A stretch of DNA of 64,000 nt from Niameybacter massiliensis (GTDB lineage: Bacteria; Bacillota; Clostridia; Lachnospirales; Cellulosilyticaceae): NCBI RefSeq assembly GCF_001282685.1, contig NZ_LN875035.1:3104411-3168410 (forward strand), in the 5' to 3' direction. The position numbers and the translations under genes were made by a program. Below are positions 1 through 8,954 of this stretch, piece by piece. The notes under the pieces were generated by a model, which saw nothing but the letters and a program-made list of their open reading frames with translations, did no database searches and was not told the DNA's origin. Numbering within the stretch: the first letter of the stretch is position 1; each line of letters opens with the position of its first letter.

Positions 1-1688
1 TATTTACCATCTACCCACTCTGCTTCTTGCTCTAAATAGGTTTTCTCCCTTGCTTGAAGTTCGGGTGATAAGTCTTCTAGTGACACCTGAGTCTGTCCAT
101 AAAGTGTTCCTTTATTTCTTTGGACCTTCTCCACTTCATTAATAGCTCTTACTTCCCTATCTAACCGTTCAAATTCATCTTGTCCCACATCACTTAGATA
201 AAGTTTCATTTCATAATTTATAGGTCTTGGCTCATAGCTCACTGATAAATTCCATACATTAAGATAAATGATTCCTCCCATTAAAATCACAAAGCTTATA
301 GTGAGGAAAATATAGGCTGTCCTAAATCCTTTTCGATGTGCCCTATTAGATTTAAGTGCTAAAGTACCTTCATAACCTAGTACTTTACCTATCCATTTTG
401 AAAAGACTGTATCTTTTAATTTTTCTACTTTATAATCCCCTTGTTTAATGGCTACAATAGGTGATAACTTAGCAACCTTTCTTGCTGGGAAATAAGCTGA
501 TATTAATATAATAGCTAAAGTCATTACAACAATCATAACAACAGTGCCTATAGATATGTACACATCTACATGAGCATTCATTTCTAATGTTTTATAAGTT
601 GCATTTAAATAGTTGAACACTAAACTTGCAATACCATATCCACCTAATAACCCAATAGGTATACTTATACTTCCAAGTAATATGCCTTCAAATAATACTG
701 AATGCCTAATTTGCTTCGGTGTAGCACCAATACTTTTAAGAAGTCCTAAATATTTTACACGGGCATTGGCTGATACTGCAAAAGTATGATAAATAATGGT
801 TACAAAGAAACTCATAATAAATAAAATAGCAACACCATAAACCATCATCATACTCCTAAACTGATCTGTAACACCCTCTTCAAATACCCCGTAACTTTCT
901 AATAAATCATAATAGTATCTTACAGGATATCTCCCCTCGACATCTGCAGTAAGCCCTATATTTTGTGCAATCTGAGGTGTCAGTTTGTAAGTATCTTTTA
1001 CATTCTTAAACTGCATATTTACAATATATGTTCTATCTTCACGTATTTCATCTGAATAGCCTATACTTATATAACTTGGTATCTCACTATACTCATAATA
1101 AGCATCCAATATTCCCACAATCGTGTAGGTTTTACCTGCTTCTACTACTTCAAATAATTCATCGTCTATTAGCCCATCCCTTACATCAATAGACTCACCT
1201 TGTGCCACACGTTGTCCTTCATCTACAGTCATCTCACTGCCTATTTTATACTGGGGATTATCCTTAAAGAAGTCTTCTGATATAGCAATTTCACCTTCTT
1301 TTTCAGGTAGCCTGCCTAAAATGGCCATATCTTCCCATCCCATATCATTTCTATAATTTTTGTCTAAATCAATATGAGCAAAATAAGGTCTACCTTCTGT
1401 CTCATTGGGCCTAAGTGCATAAAAATTTGTTTTAATAAAGGTCTTTTCTACTTCTGGATTCTCCTTAACATAGGCTACCTGCTTGGCTGAAATATCTACA
1501 GCAAATGCTCCATGCCATTCTCCTGCACTTTCTATCCATAAGGCAATACTACTCTCCTTATAGGAATGGGCACAAAATATAAGTGCTGAAATAAATACAG
1601 TGGCTATCAAAATAGCAAAACAGCTAAAGAAAGCATGACGCTTATTACGTTTTAGATGGGTTAGTGTAAACCTACTCATAATATGCAT
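1..1688 (-). CDS. FtsX/MacB-type ABC transporter permease (partial, runs off left edge)
   Basis: About 562 codons are visible; the C-terminus lies outside the window. An N-terminal membrane segment follows a basic start (MSRFTLTHLKRNK), then a large extracellular domain, a cluster of three membrane segments near residues 285-415 with the FtsX-type sequence LGLLKSIGATPKQIR, then another membrane segment and a second soluble domain. This is the two-domain layout of MacB/LolE-like permeases. The start overlaps the stop of the ATPase gene (TAATG), so the two are translationally coupled. With the kinase and regulator upstream it forms a four-gene module resembling peptide-antibiotic or envelope-stress detoxification systems. 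The substrate cannot be read from the sequence. Confidence 0.85.
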   Translation of the reverse strand, partial: MHIMSRFTLTHLKRNKRHAFFSCFAILIATVFISALIFCAHSYKESSIALWIESAGEWHGAFAVDISAKQVAYVKENPEVEKTFIKTNFYALRPNETEGRPYFAHIDLDKNYRNDMGWEDMAILGRLPEKEGEIAISEDFFKDNPQYKIGSEMTVDEGQRVAQGESIDVRDGLIDDELFEVVEAGKTYTIVGILDAYYEYSEIPSYISIGYSDEIREDRTYIVNMQFKNVKDTYKLTPQIAQNIGLTADVEGRYPVRYYYDLLESYGVFEEGVTDQFRSMMMVYGVAILFIMSFFVTIIYHTFAVSANARVKYLGLLKSIGATPKQIRHSVLFEGILLGSISIPIGLLGGYGIASLVFNYLNATYKTLEMNAHVDVYISIGTVVMIVVMTLAIILISAYFPARKVAKLSPIVAIKQGDYKVEKLKDTVFSKWIGKVLGYEGTLALKSNRAHRKGFRTAYIFLTISFVILMGGIIYLNVWNLSVSYEPRPINYEMKLYLSDVGQDEFERLDREVRAINEVEKVQRNKGTLYGQTQVSLEDLSPELQAREKTYLEQEAEWVDGK

Positions 1689-2368
1689 TACTTATTCACC
1701 TCATCAGAAACAATTTTGCCATCTTCAATCTTAATCACACGGCTTGCTTCTAAGGCAATTTGCTCATCATGGGTAATAATGATAATAGTTTGTTTATACT
1801 TTTTATTGGACATCTTAAGAAGTTCTATAATCTCTTTTGAATTCTTACGATCAAGGTTACCTGTTGGTTCATCGGCTAATACTATAGCCGGATTATAAAT
1901 CATGGCACGTCCTATTGCCACACGCTGTTGTTGCCCTCCTGAAAGCTCACTTGGTAAATGGTTTAACCTATCTTTCAAACCTAAAATAGAAATAATCTCT
2001 TCAAAGTAGCTTTCATCTATCACTTTTCCATCTAATAAAGTGGGTAATAAAATATTTTCCCTCACATTTAATGTTGGTACTAGATTAAAGAATTGATAAA
2101 TAAGCCCTACTTTACGTCTTCTAAATATTGCCATCTTATTCTCATTGAGTTTGGATAAGTCTACACCATCTACAATAACCCTACCACATGTTGCCTCATC
2201 TACTCCACCAATCATATGTAACAATGTAGATTTCCCTGACCCACTTGCCCCTATAATCGCTACAAATTCACCCTTTTCAATAGAAAGATTAACATGATCT
2301 AGTGCTTTTACTTGCATATCATTCTTACCATAAGTTTTACATAGGTCTTCTATTTTTAAAATTTCCAT
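1688..2368 (-). CDS. ABC transporter ATP-binding protein (LolD/MacB type)
   Basis: 226 residues, the normal size for a stand-alone ATPase of this class. Walker A is GASGSGKST (about 40-48), the signature is LSGGQQQR, Walker B is IVLADEPTGNLD, and a switch histidine lies in IIIITHDE. The Q-loop region (LIYQFFNLVPTLNVREN) is typical of ATPases that pair with FtsX-like permeases. The RBS AAAGGAG precedes the ATG. It should power the permease encoded immediately downstream on the same strand. Confidence 0.93.
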   Translation of the reverse strand: MEILKIEDLCKTYGKNDMQVKALDHVNLSIEKGEFVAIIGASGSGKSTLLHMIGGVDEATCGRVIVDGVDLSKLNENKMAIFRRRKVGLIYQFFNLVPTLNVRENILLPTLLDGKVIDESYFEEIISILGLKDRLNHLPSELSGGQQQRVAIGRAMIYNPAIVLADEPTGNLDRKNSKEIIELLKMSNKKYKQTIIIITHDEQIALEASRVIKIEDGKIVSDEVNK

Positions 2369-2411
2369 TTTAATTGCTCCTTTGTTCTTTGTTATAGTAC
2401 CATTTTAATTT

Positions 2412-2436
2412 TTCTAAATGACATTAAAGTGACAAA
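2412..2436 (-). promoter_or_regulatory. Direct repeat, likely response-regulator site for the ABC operon
   Basis: On the minus strand two TGTCA-starting half sites begin 11 bp apart, one helical turn, in the short gap between the kinase and ATPase genes. The second half site overlaps a possible -35 (TGTCAT), 18 bp from a TACTAT -10-like hexamer. Tandem half sites at this spacing are typical of OmpR/PhoB-family activators. The assignment to the upstream regulator is inference. Confidence 0.45.
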
Positions 2437-2438
2437 GG

Positions 2439-3635
2439 TTAATAAAATTTAATTTGAAACTGTGTACCCTCTTCTACATTCTCAACTTTAATTGCTCCAT
2501 TTTGCTTTTCAATAATTGTTTTTGCCATTGCAAGACCTATCCCAATACTTTCTTTAGAAGCATTCTTACCCTTATAAAACCTAGTAAATATATGTGGCAA
2601 GTCCTCTATAGAAATGCCTCCTCCTTGATCTTGTATGATAATCTCTGTATAAATAGGATTCTGACTCCATTCTATTTTTATCATGGCCCCTTGTGGGCTA
2701 TGCTGTACACAATTATATAGAATGTTATGAATGGCTTCATATGTCCAATTTCTATCCCCCACAAAGTAGGCTTCTTCCCCATCTTGTTGTATCTGAATTT
2801 CTTTTTTCTTTATAGGACCTTCTAGCATTTCTACGACTTCTTCTATAAAACTTGGAATAGCTATCTGTTGTCTTTTTAATTTAACTGTGCCTGCATCGAA
2901 TTGAGCCAACTTTAGAAGAACTTGTACAAGCCCACTTAATCTTTCTATTTGCATATTAAGTTGATCAATAAAATATCTATTTTGTTCATCTACTTTACTA
3001 TCTAACAATAAATCTGTCATAATCCCCATAGACGTCAAAGGTGTTTTAAACTGGTGACTAATGTCTGCAATATTTCTAGCTAAGTTTAGTTTTTCTTTTT
3101 CTTGCTCTTCTTTACTTTCTCTTAAAGCAAGGGTCGTTTTATAAATTTGGTCTTCAAATATAGAAAGCTTACCTTCACTTACACCTTCAATATTTAATTT
3201 GTAATTTCCTTTTGCAATTTCTATCAAATAGTTCTGTAAATGTCCAAATCTTTGCTTGAGTATTCTATAAATACCATATGTAGTAATAAGTATGATGCTA
3301 AAAATAATCCCCATTACTAGGCTATTCACTTTCATTAAGCTTTCTAGCCCTCTTTGATTATGCATCAGTTGTAGAGTATCTCCGCCATAGCCATACAGTG
3401 TTAAAATAGCCTGCCCCTGTAAAATATCCCCTTCTTCTAGTTGTTTTAAACTTTGTACTATGGCTACTTCACTTTCTGGAATCTCCTCTACTACCTTACC
3501 AACTATAGCTGCGATCTGCTCATAATACATCTGACCTATTTTTTCATAACTTATATAGCTTGCAATCCTTCCAAAGGTCATCATGATACAAAAGCCTATT
3601 ACTACTATAAAAATAACTTTCCAATAATTCCTCAC
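2439..3635 (-). CDS. Sensor histidine kinase with two membrane segments
   Basis: 398 residues. A membrane segment at about 8-28 and another at about 107-127 flank a short extracytoplasmic loop of about 75 residues. A HAMP-like stretch follows, then the phosphoacceptor H-box (ISHQFKTPLTSM), the N-box (NILYNCVQHSP), a G1 box (DQGGGIS) and a G2 box (GIGLAMAK). The sequence after G2 is short, as in small Firmicute sensors. It lies 1 bp after the response regulator gene and upstream of the ABC genes, so it probably senses envelope stress or the substrate of that transporter. The signal is unknown. Confidence 0.92.
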   Translation of the reverse strand: MRNYWKVIFIVVIGFCIMMTFGRIASYISYEKIGQMYYEQIAAIVGKVVEEIPESEVAIVQSLKQLEEGDILQGQAILTLYGYGGDTLQLMHNQRGLESLMKVNSLVMGIIFSIILITTYGIYRILKQRFGHLQNYLIEIAKGNYKLNIEGVSEGKLSIFEDQIYKTTLALRESKEEQEKEKLNLARNIADISHQFKTPLTSMGIMTDLLLDSKVDEQNRYFIDQLNMQIERLSGLVQVLLKLAQFDAGTVKLKRQQIAIPSFIEEVVEMLEGPIKKKEIQIQQDGEEAYFVGDRNWTYEAIHNILYNCVQHSPQGAMIKIEWSQNPIYTEIIIQDQGGGISIEDLPHIFTRFYKGKNASKESIGIGLAMAKTIIEKQNGAIKVENVEEGTQFQIKFY

Positions 3636-3636
3636 C

Positions 3637-4305
3637 TTATACCTCCAATCGGTACCCTACACCTCTAATGGTTTGTATTAACTTTTCAGTAGGCTCTTCT
3701 ATTTTCTCACGCAACCTCTTGACCATTACCGTTAAGGTATTATCATTTACAAAGGTACCATCTATTCCCCATAAATAGTCTAAAATACGCTCTCTAGAAA
3801 CCGTACACTCTTTATTCTCCATCAATAATAGAAGTAACTTATATTCACTTTTTGAAAGGATTACTTCCTCTTCTTGTTTATAGACTCTTCCTTGATTTTT
3901 ATCTAATCTAATATTTTTACATTCCAAAATATGAGTCTCTTCCTTTTGAGTTCTTCTTAAGACTGCCTGTATTCTAGATAATAGAATTCTCATCCTAAAA
4001 GGTTTGGTAATATAGTCATCTGCTCCCATATCTAATCCTCTTATCATATCTTCTTCTTCATCTCTAACAGTCAAAAAAATGATAGGTACTTCACTTTTAG
4101 CTCTCACATACTCACAAAAACTATACCCTATGCCATCAGGTAAGTTTAAATCTAATATGATTAAAGCTATTTCTTCATTAAAATATCCTTTTGCCTCTTT
4201 TATATTGCTTACTCTACATATATGATAACCTTCTTTTTCTAACGCAAAAGCTATACCCATAGCAATGGTTTCATCATCTTCTACCAATAATATTTGTGTT
4301 GTCAC
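3637..4305 (-). CDS. OmpR/PhoB-family response regulator
   Basis: 222 residues. The receiver domain spans about 1-115, with the acidic pair VEDDE, phosphoacceptor Asp in LIILDLNLPDG, a Thr in IFLTVRD and the conserved Lys in DDYITKPF. A winged-helix DNA-binding domain occupies about 125-222, ending TIRGVGYRLEV as is usual for this family. It is first in the operon with the kinase and ABC genes. Confidence 0.94.
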   Translation of the reverse strand: MTTQILLVEDDETIAMGIAFALEKEGYHICRVSNIKEAKGYFNEEIALIILDLNLPDGIGYSFCEYVRAKSEVPIIFLTVRDEEEDMIRGLDMGADDYITKPFRMRILLSRIQAVLRRTQKEETHILECKNIRLDKNQGRVYKQEEEVILSKSEYKLLLLLMENKECTVSRERILDYLWGIDGTFVNDNTLTVMVKRLREKIEEPTEKLIQTIRGVGYRLEV

Positions 4306-4395
4306 TTACTATCTCCTTTGCCTTAAACATTTAATTGCATATTTTTATACTTATCATAGTTTTATTAAAGCTAAAAAACAATATAAAACACATAA

Positions 4396-4443
4396 AAAAT
4401 CCTAGGAAATAATCAGCATCACTGCCCTTATTCCTAGGATTTC
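4396..4443. terminator. Intrinsic terminator after the NhaC-family gene
   Basis: The inverted repeat AATCCTAGGAA...TTCCTAGGATT has a U-rich tract on the minus-strand side. It sits 24 bp past the stop of the NhaC-family gene and before the response-regulator operon. Confidence 0.8.
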
Positions 4444-4466
4444 TTCTTATATTATATACCTGTAGT

Positions 4467-6038
4467 TTATGCTACGTTTACTTCTTCAGCACTTGCTACT
4501 TCTTGTTTTTTAGTAAATTTATTTATGATTGCAAGTGTCGCTAATAATAATACAATTGAACTACCAAGTGTAATCCATACATTTGCTGTGAAACCAGCAA
4601 TAATGTAACCTACAAAACAACATCCTGCTACTACTAAAGTATATGGAATCTGTGATGATACGTGATCAATATGATTACATCCAGCTCCTGTAGATGAGAG
4701 AATTGTTGTATCTGAAATTGGTGAACAGTGGTCTCCGAATACTGCACCAGCAAGTGTTGCTGCAAGTGTTGCTGTAATAAGTTCTGGCGCTACTGCTGCA
4801 CAGATCATTGTTACGATAGGAATAAGAATACCAAATGTTCCCCATGATGTACCCATTGCAAATGCAAGTCCGCCTGCTACAAGGAATACAATCGCTGGAA
4901 TAAGTGCTGGTGGCATATGAGATGCTGCTACTAATCCCCCTACGTATTCACCTGTATTTAAAAGGTCTCTACATACACCACTAATTGTCCAAGCAAGTGT
5001 TAAGATAATGAATGCACCTACCATTGATTTAACACCAATGCCGATACCATCCATGAACTCTTTGAATGTAATAACTTTACGTGGTACAAAGAGAAGGAAT
5101 GCTACAATAAGTGCTCCAAAACCAGCTAAAGCTAAAGCTGGACCTGCATCTGTATTACCAAAGCCTTCTGCTAAAGTCATACCACCTTCGAAGTATCCTC
5201 CTACATAAAGCATAGAAAGAACTGCAAAGATAATAAGAGAAAGGATAGGAATGATTAAGTCAAATACTTTTCCTTTTGAAGAAATTTTTACTCTAGCAAG
5301 TTCATCATCTTCGCCCTCTGCTGAAATGCCTTTGTTTTCTTTACCTTCTCTTGCTGCTTTTTCAAATTTAGCCATTGGACCAAACTCAATATTTGTTACA
5401 CAAAGTACAACAACCATGATTAATGTTAAAATAGCGTATAAGTTAAATGGAATAGTTGCCATAAATGTTTCCATACCATTAAGTGGTACACCGTTTACAT
5501 CTAATCCACTCATTTGTGAAATAACTGATGCTGCCCAAGATGAAATTGGTGCGATAATACAAATTGGTGCTGCTGTAGCATCAATAATGTACGCAAGTTT
5601 CGCACGTGAAATTTGATGTTTATCTGCTACTGGTCTCATTACTGTACCAATTGTTAAACAGTTAAAGTAGTCATCAATAAAGATTAATCCACCTAATAAA
5701 GATGTTCCAAGTTGTGCACCTTTTTTAGATTTAATTTTGTTACTTGCCCAATCACCATATGCTCTTGAACCACCTGCCATTGTAATAACAGCTACAAGTG
5801 CGCCTAAAAATCCTAAGAATAAAATGATTGATGCATTGGCCCCTAATTTATCTGCCATTAATGTAAATGTTACATCTACTGCTTTAACAATGCCCCCGCC
5901 TGTGTTAAATGCATAAATAAGTGTTCCTGATAAAATACCTACAATTAATGAGGAAATAACCTCTTTTGTCATTAGTGCTAGTGCGATCGCTATAATTGGT
6001 GGTAAAATCGATAACCATCCGATATCAATTGCTTCCAT
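4467..6038 (-). CDS. NhaC-family transporter, predicted lysine transporter (LysW-like)
   Basis: 523 residues with about eleven to twelve hydrophobic segments. Family features include an early hydrophobic IALALMTKEV segment and a late conserved GDHCSPISDTT motif. The start at 6038 was chosen because GGAGGGAG lies seven bases upstream; the frame also opens 23 codons earlier without an RBS. NhaC-family proteins are annotated as Na+/H+ antiporters, but this gene sits behind a lysine riboswitch with a terminator. Comparative genomics has proposed such riboswitch-linked NhaC members (LysW) as lysine transporters. Lysine as substrate is inferred from the RNA, not from the protein. Confidence 0.85.
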   Translation of the reverse strand: MEAIDIGWLSILPPIIAIALALMTKEVISSLIVGILSGTLIYAFNTGGGIVKAVDVTFTLMADKLGANASIILFLGFLGALVAVITMAGGSRAYGDWASNKIKSKKGAQLGTSLLGGLIFIDDYFNCLTIGTVMRPVADKHQISRAKLAYIIDATAAPICIIAPISSWAASVISQMSGLDVNGVPLNGMETFMATIPFNLYAILTLIMVVVLCVTNIEFGPMAKFEKAAREGKENKGISAEGEDDELARVKISSKGKVFDLIIPILSLIIFAVLSMLYVGGYFEGGMTLAEGFGNTDAGPALALAGFGALIVAFLLFVPRKVITFKEFMDGIGIGVKSMVGAFIILTLAWTISGVCRDLLNTGEYVGGLVAASHMPPALIPAIVFLVAGGLAFAMGTSWGTFGILIPIVTMICAAVAPELITATLAATLAGAVFGDHCSPISDTTILSSTGAGCNHIDHVSSQIPYTLVVAGCCFVGYIIAGFTANVWITLGSSIVLLLATLAIINKFTKKQEVASAEEVNVA

Positions 6039-6083
6039 ATTATTTCTCCCTCCGTTTTTCTTAATTAAAATGAATTTAAGTAA

Positions 6084-6117
6084 CAAAAAAAGTCTTGAGC
6101 AGATCACTCAAGACTTG
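6084..6117 (-). terminator. Riboswitch expression-platform terminator
   Basis: On the minus strand AAGTCTTGAG pairs with CTCAAGACTT around a 7-nt loop and is followed by seven U residues. It lies between the lysine aptamer and the NhaC-family start codon. This predicts transcription termination when lysine is abundant. Confidence 0.88.
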
Positions 6118-6177
6118 GATTCCGATTTAGCAAGTACCTAACTACTAGGCCTTTACTCTCATTCAACAATAGACTCT

Positions 6178-6352
6178 CGTGATAGCTCCCCACAAATAAA
6201 TTTGTGACAGTGTTATACATGTTCTATATAACCCCAACGTTATAGCATTAAAGCATTAACTATACGCTTCGGCGATTAGTCCTTTCTGTTTGCTTCACTG
6301 TGCTTAACTCCACAAACATACTCTTAAAAACCGCAACCTCTATCTACTTCTT
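6178..6352 (-). promoter_or_regulatory. Lysine riboswitch (L box) aptamer
   Basis: Read on the minus strand, the leader carries the L-box landmarks in order: GATAGAGGTTGCGG, AAGAGTATG, GTGGAG, ACAGAAAGGACTAATCGCCG, then a TGTCAC...GTGGGGAGCTATC closing arm that pairs with the first element. These match the order and sequence of lysC-type aptamers. It should bind lysine and gate the terminator at 6084-6117. Confidence 0.93.
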
Positions 6353-6376
6353 ATTTAATTGTTATCTTATGCCTAC

Positions 6377-6405
6377 ACTATATAACATAAAATTAATCTT
6401 GTAAA
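6377..6405 (-). promoter_or_regulatory. Sigma-A promoter for the lysine riboswitch transcript
   Basis: Minus-strand -35 TTTACA (6400-6405), 17-bp spacer, -10 TATAGT (6377-6382). It is positioned to start transcription just upstream of the aptamer. Confidence 0.75.
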
Positions 6406-6468
6406 GCATAAATTTTAATAAAATGAGGTAAGCTAATATATTTCTCACTCCATGACCTCACCAAAAGC

Positions 6469-6747
6469 TTACATAAAACGACTCTTTTCATCTCGTTTCA
6501 TTTGTATTTTATTCCTATATATTTTTTCATCTGCTTGCTCAAAAACATCTTGATAGGGCTTATGTATAAGCTTATTATAAACTGCTACACCATATGCTAC
6601 AAAAACCTTAATTTCAGCTGGTAAGGCATCATTATCCTTACCATTAATTTCTTGAAATTGCTCAAATAATTCCTCATAACATTTAAGCTCATCTTTTTCT
6701 AATATAACTACAAACTCATCTCCATCCATTCTATATAACGTACTTTT
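6469..6747 (-). pseudogene. GGDEF diguanylate cyclase remnant
   Basis: Only the C-terminal half of a GGDEF domain remains. The frame reads STLYRM then DGDEFVVILEKD, that is, the signature with its first Gly changed to Asp, and continues through a DEKIYRNK helix typical of the domain end. An in-frame stop lies just upstream at 6748-6750, and no sensor or N-terminal cyclase half is present. The ATG at 6729 is internal to the domain and has no RBS, so a functional protein is unlikely. Confidence 0.8.
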
Positions 6748-6766
6748 TTAATATTAGATTAATCAA

Positions 6767-6805
6767 TATAAGAAAAGCACTTCATACTGAAGTGCTTTTC
6801 TTATA
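6767..6805. terminator. Bidirectional intrinsic terminator
   Basis: A perfect 18-bp stem (arms 6767-6784 and 6788-6805) with a 3-nt loop and A/T-rich flanks lies directly after the small ORF stop at 6808. Confidence 0.85.
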
Positions 6806-6807
6806 AC

Positions 6808-7014
6808 TTACTTATATAACTGTCTATTTAGTAGAAAAATATTTTCTATTTCTTTTCCTTGTGTATCATAATATTTTACTTCTGCCCCAGCTATATACCC
6901 TACACTATCTCTATCTAGTACACTACCTTGAATTTTTAATAATTCCTCTTCATTCATTGGCAATTCTACTTCTTTTGTTTCCTGATCCCGCGTGCAAACT
7001 ATTTTGACTTTCAT
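6808..7014 (-). CDS. Small hypothetical protein
   Basis: 68 residues from the ATG at 7014, chosen because AAGGAG lies about nine bases upstream; an 11-codon longer frame lacks an RBS. The sequence is soluble, beta-rich and charged, with no cysteine pair, signal or membrane segment. It ends with a strong terminator. I do not recognise the family. Confidence 0.6.
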   Translation of the reverse strand: MKVKIVCTRDQETKEVELPMNEEELLKIQGSVLDRDSVGYIAGAEVKYYDTQGKEIENIFLLNRQLYK

Positions 7015-7086
7015 CTGAGTATACTCCTTTTTGTCATTAGTATGCACCTCTTTTGCGTAATCATGATATTTATTGCAAATTAAATA

Positions 7087-8235
7087 TTATAAGAGTGATT
7101 CGTATAAAGCTTTAATCTCTTCTACATTTGTTTCTCTTGGGTTACCTGGTCTACATGCATCATCATAAGCTGACTGAGCAAGGAAATCTACATCTTCTGG
7201 TTTAACAATTGCTTTAAGGTCTGCTGGAATACCTACATCTGCTGAAAGTTTTTTCACTGCATCAATTGCAGCTTGTCTGTATGCTTCCACTGACATTTCA
7301 TCTACACCACAAACGCCCATTGCTCTAGCAATTTCTCTATATTTTTCACCAGTATATTCTGCATTGTAAGCCATAACGGTTGGAAGAATAATCGCATTTG
7401 CTACACCATGTGGTGTATCATAAACAGCACCTAGTGGATGTGCCATAGAGTGAACAATACCTAACCCTACATTGGAGAAGCCCATTCCTGCAATATATTG
7501 TCCAAGCGCCATACCTTCACGGCCTTCTGCTGTATTCGCAACTGCGCCACGTAAAGATTTTGCAATAATTTCAATAGCTTTAAGATGGAACATATCTGTC
7601 ATCTCCCAAGCTGCTTGAGTAATATATCCTTCAATTGCATGTGTTAATGCATCCATACCTGTTGCTGCTGTAAGCCCTTCCGGCATACTTGCCATCATAT
7701 CAGGATCCACTACTGCAATAACAGGAATATCGTGTGTATCTACACATACAAATTTTCTATTTTTCTCTACATCTGTAATAACATAATTAATCGTTACTTC
7801 AGCTGCTGTGCCTGCTGTAGTAGGTACTGCAATAATAGGCACACTTGGTTTTTGAGTAGGTGCTACACCTTCAAGACTTCTTACATCTTCAAACTCTGGG
7901 TTATTAATAATAATCCCGATTGCTTTAGCTGTGTCCATAGCAGAACCTCCACCAATTGCAATAATATAATCTGCACCTGATGCTTTGTAAGCTGCTACGC
8001 CTGTTTGTACATTTTCGATTGTTGGGTTTGCTTTAATATTAGAGTAAATTTCATATACAAGATTTGCACCCTCTAATACTTTAATCACTTTGTCAGTTAC
8101 TCCAAATTTAATTAAATCAGGATCTGAACAAACAAACGCTTTTTTAAAGCCTCTTTTTTGTACTTCTCCTGCAATCTCACAGATTGATCCTTTACCATGG
8201 TAAGATGTTTCATTTAATACTATTCTATTAGCCAT
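7087..8235 (-). CDS. fucO: Lactaldehyde reductase / 1,2-propanediol oxidoreductase (Fe-dependent ADH)
   Basis: 382 residues, the usual FucO length, with near-continuous resemblance to FucO: start MANRIVLNET, nucleotide-binding GGGSAMDTAKA, VPTTAGTAAEVTINYVITD, and metal ligands in GMDALTHAIEGY and HSMAHPLGAVYDTPHG. It reduces L-lactaldehyde to 1,2-propanediol with NADH and can act on related short alcohols. The start at 8235 has a GGGGG RBS; a longer upstream frame does not. No fucose or rhamnose catabolic gene is nearby, so its physiological aldehyde may differ. The TetR-family gene upstream is a likely regulator. Confidence 0.9.
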   Translation of the reverse strand: MANRIVLNETSYHGKGSICEIAGEVQKRGFKKAFVCSDPDLIKFGVTDKVIKVLEGANLVYEIYSNIKANPTIENVQTGVAAYKASGADYIIAIGGGSAMDTAKAIGIIINNPEFEDVRSLEGVAPTQKPSVPIIAVPTTAGTAAEVTINYVITDVEKNRKFVCVDTHDIPVIAVVDPDMMASMPEGLTAATGMDALTHAIEGYITQAAWEMTDMFHLKAIEIIAKSLRGAVANTAEGREGMALGQYIAGMGFSNVGLGIVHSMAHPLGAVYDTPHGVANAIILPTVMAYNAEYTGEKYREIARAMGVCGVDEMSVEAYRQAAIDAVKKLSADVGIPADLKAIVKPEDVDFLAQSAYDDACRPGNPRETNVEEIKALYESLL

Positions 8236-8329
8236 AACTTCCCCCTGTTTATATCCTATTGATCTTATGATTAAATCTATTATTAGCATAACGAATAATA
8301 TGTCCAAAAAACAAGTTACACATCTTCTA

Positions 8330-8379
8330 GTTTGTCAAAAAAGTGACAATCATTATTATGTGTCACTTTTTTGACAAAC
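8330..8379. promoter_or_regulatory. 19-bp inverted repeat between tetR and fucO
   Basis: Arms 8330-8348 and 8361-8379 are perfectly complementary (GTTTGTCAAAAAAGTGACA and its reverse complement) around a 12-nt spacer. It lies 8 bp after the tetR stop and about 95 bp before the fucO start. It can fold as an RNA hairpin (terminator) or serve as a palindromic operator; each arm contains a TGTCA/TGACA half site. Confidence 0.6.
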
Positions 8380-8386
8380 TCTGCTT

Positions 8387-8935
8387 CTATATATCTGAAA
8401 GCAAATTTGCTAATCGATCTGGTAAAGCTTCTATTAATAGATTAGTAATTTCTTCTGGCGCTGGTCTATCTTTCTTATTTACCCATTCTACTGTCATATA
8501 AATAGAACCCCTACAATACATTCTTAATAAAAATGCTAAATCTTCTTCTAAAGGTTTATTGGTTTTAGAAGTAATAATCTCTTCATAAAACTTAAAAATA
8601 CAATCATAGTCATAATTCATCAATGAATTATAGTCATTAGACTGAAAAGCACCTGAAAAGAATATACACTCTTCTTCAATAAACCTAAACTTCTTATGCA
8701 ACCCCTCTCTTAAGCTACAGCTAACGCCCATCTGCTTAAAAGATTTCTGTACCAACCTTTCAAAGTACCAATTTACTAAATCATATTTATCCTGAAAATA
8801 GCGATAAAAAGTTTGCCTAGTCATATCACACTCACTTACAATGTCCTTTACTGTAATCTTATCTAAACTTTGTGTTTCCATCAGTTGTTTGATGGCATTG
8901 GCCAATTTGTATTTTGTTTTATCCCTTTTGTCCAC
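8387..8935 (-). CDS. TetR/AcrR-family transcriptional regulator
   Basis: 182 residues starting at a GTG with GGAGGGG six bases upstream. The N-terminal HTH (about 8-55) reads LANAIKQLMET, ITVKDIVSECDMTRQTFYRYFQDKYDL, the canonical TetR recognition region. The C-terminal ligand domain resembles the TetR_C_8/DhaS-like type. It lies between the deformylase-like gene and fucO and is the likely regulator of fucO. Confidence 0.85.
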   Translation of the reverse strand: MDKRDKTKYKLANAIKQLMETQSLDKITVKDIVSECDMTRQTFYRYFQDKYDLVNWYFERLVQKSFKQMGVSCSLREGLHKKFRFIEEECIFFSGAFQSNDYNSLMNYDYDCIFKFYEEIITSKTNKPLEEDLAFLLRMYCRGSIYMTVEWVNKKDRPAPEEITNLLIEALPDRLANLLSDI

Positions 8936-8954
8936 CTAAACCCCTCCGTACATT

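Noticed and set aside
4467-6038. Simple annotation as a Na+/H+ antiporter
   Set aside because: The lysine riboswitch in the leader makes amino acid transport more likely than pH homeostasis.
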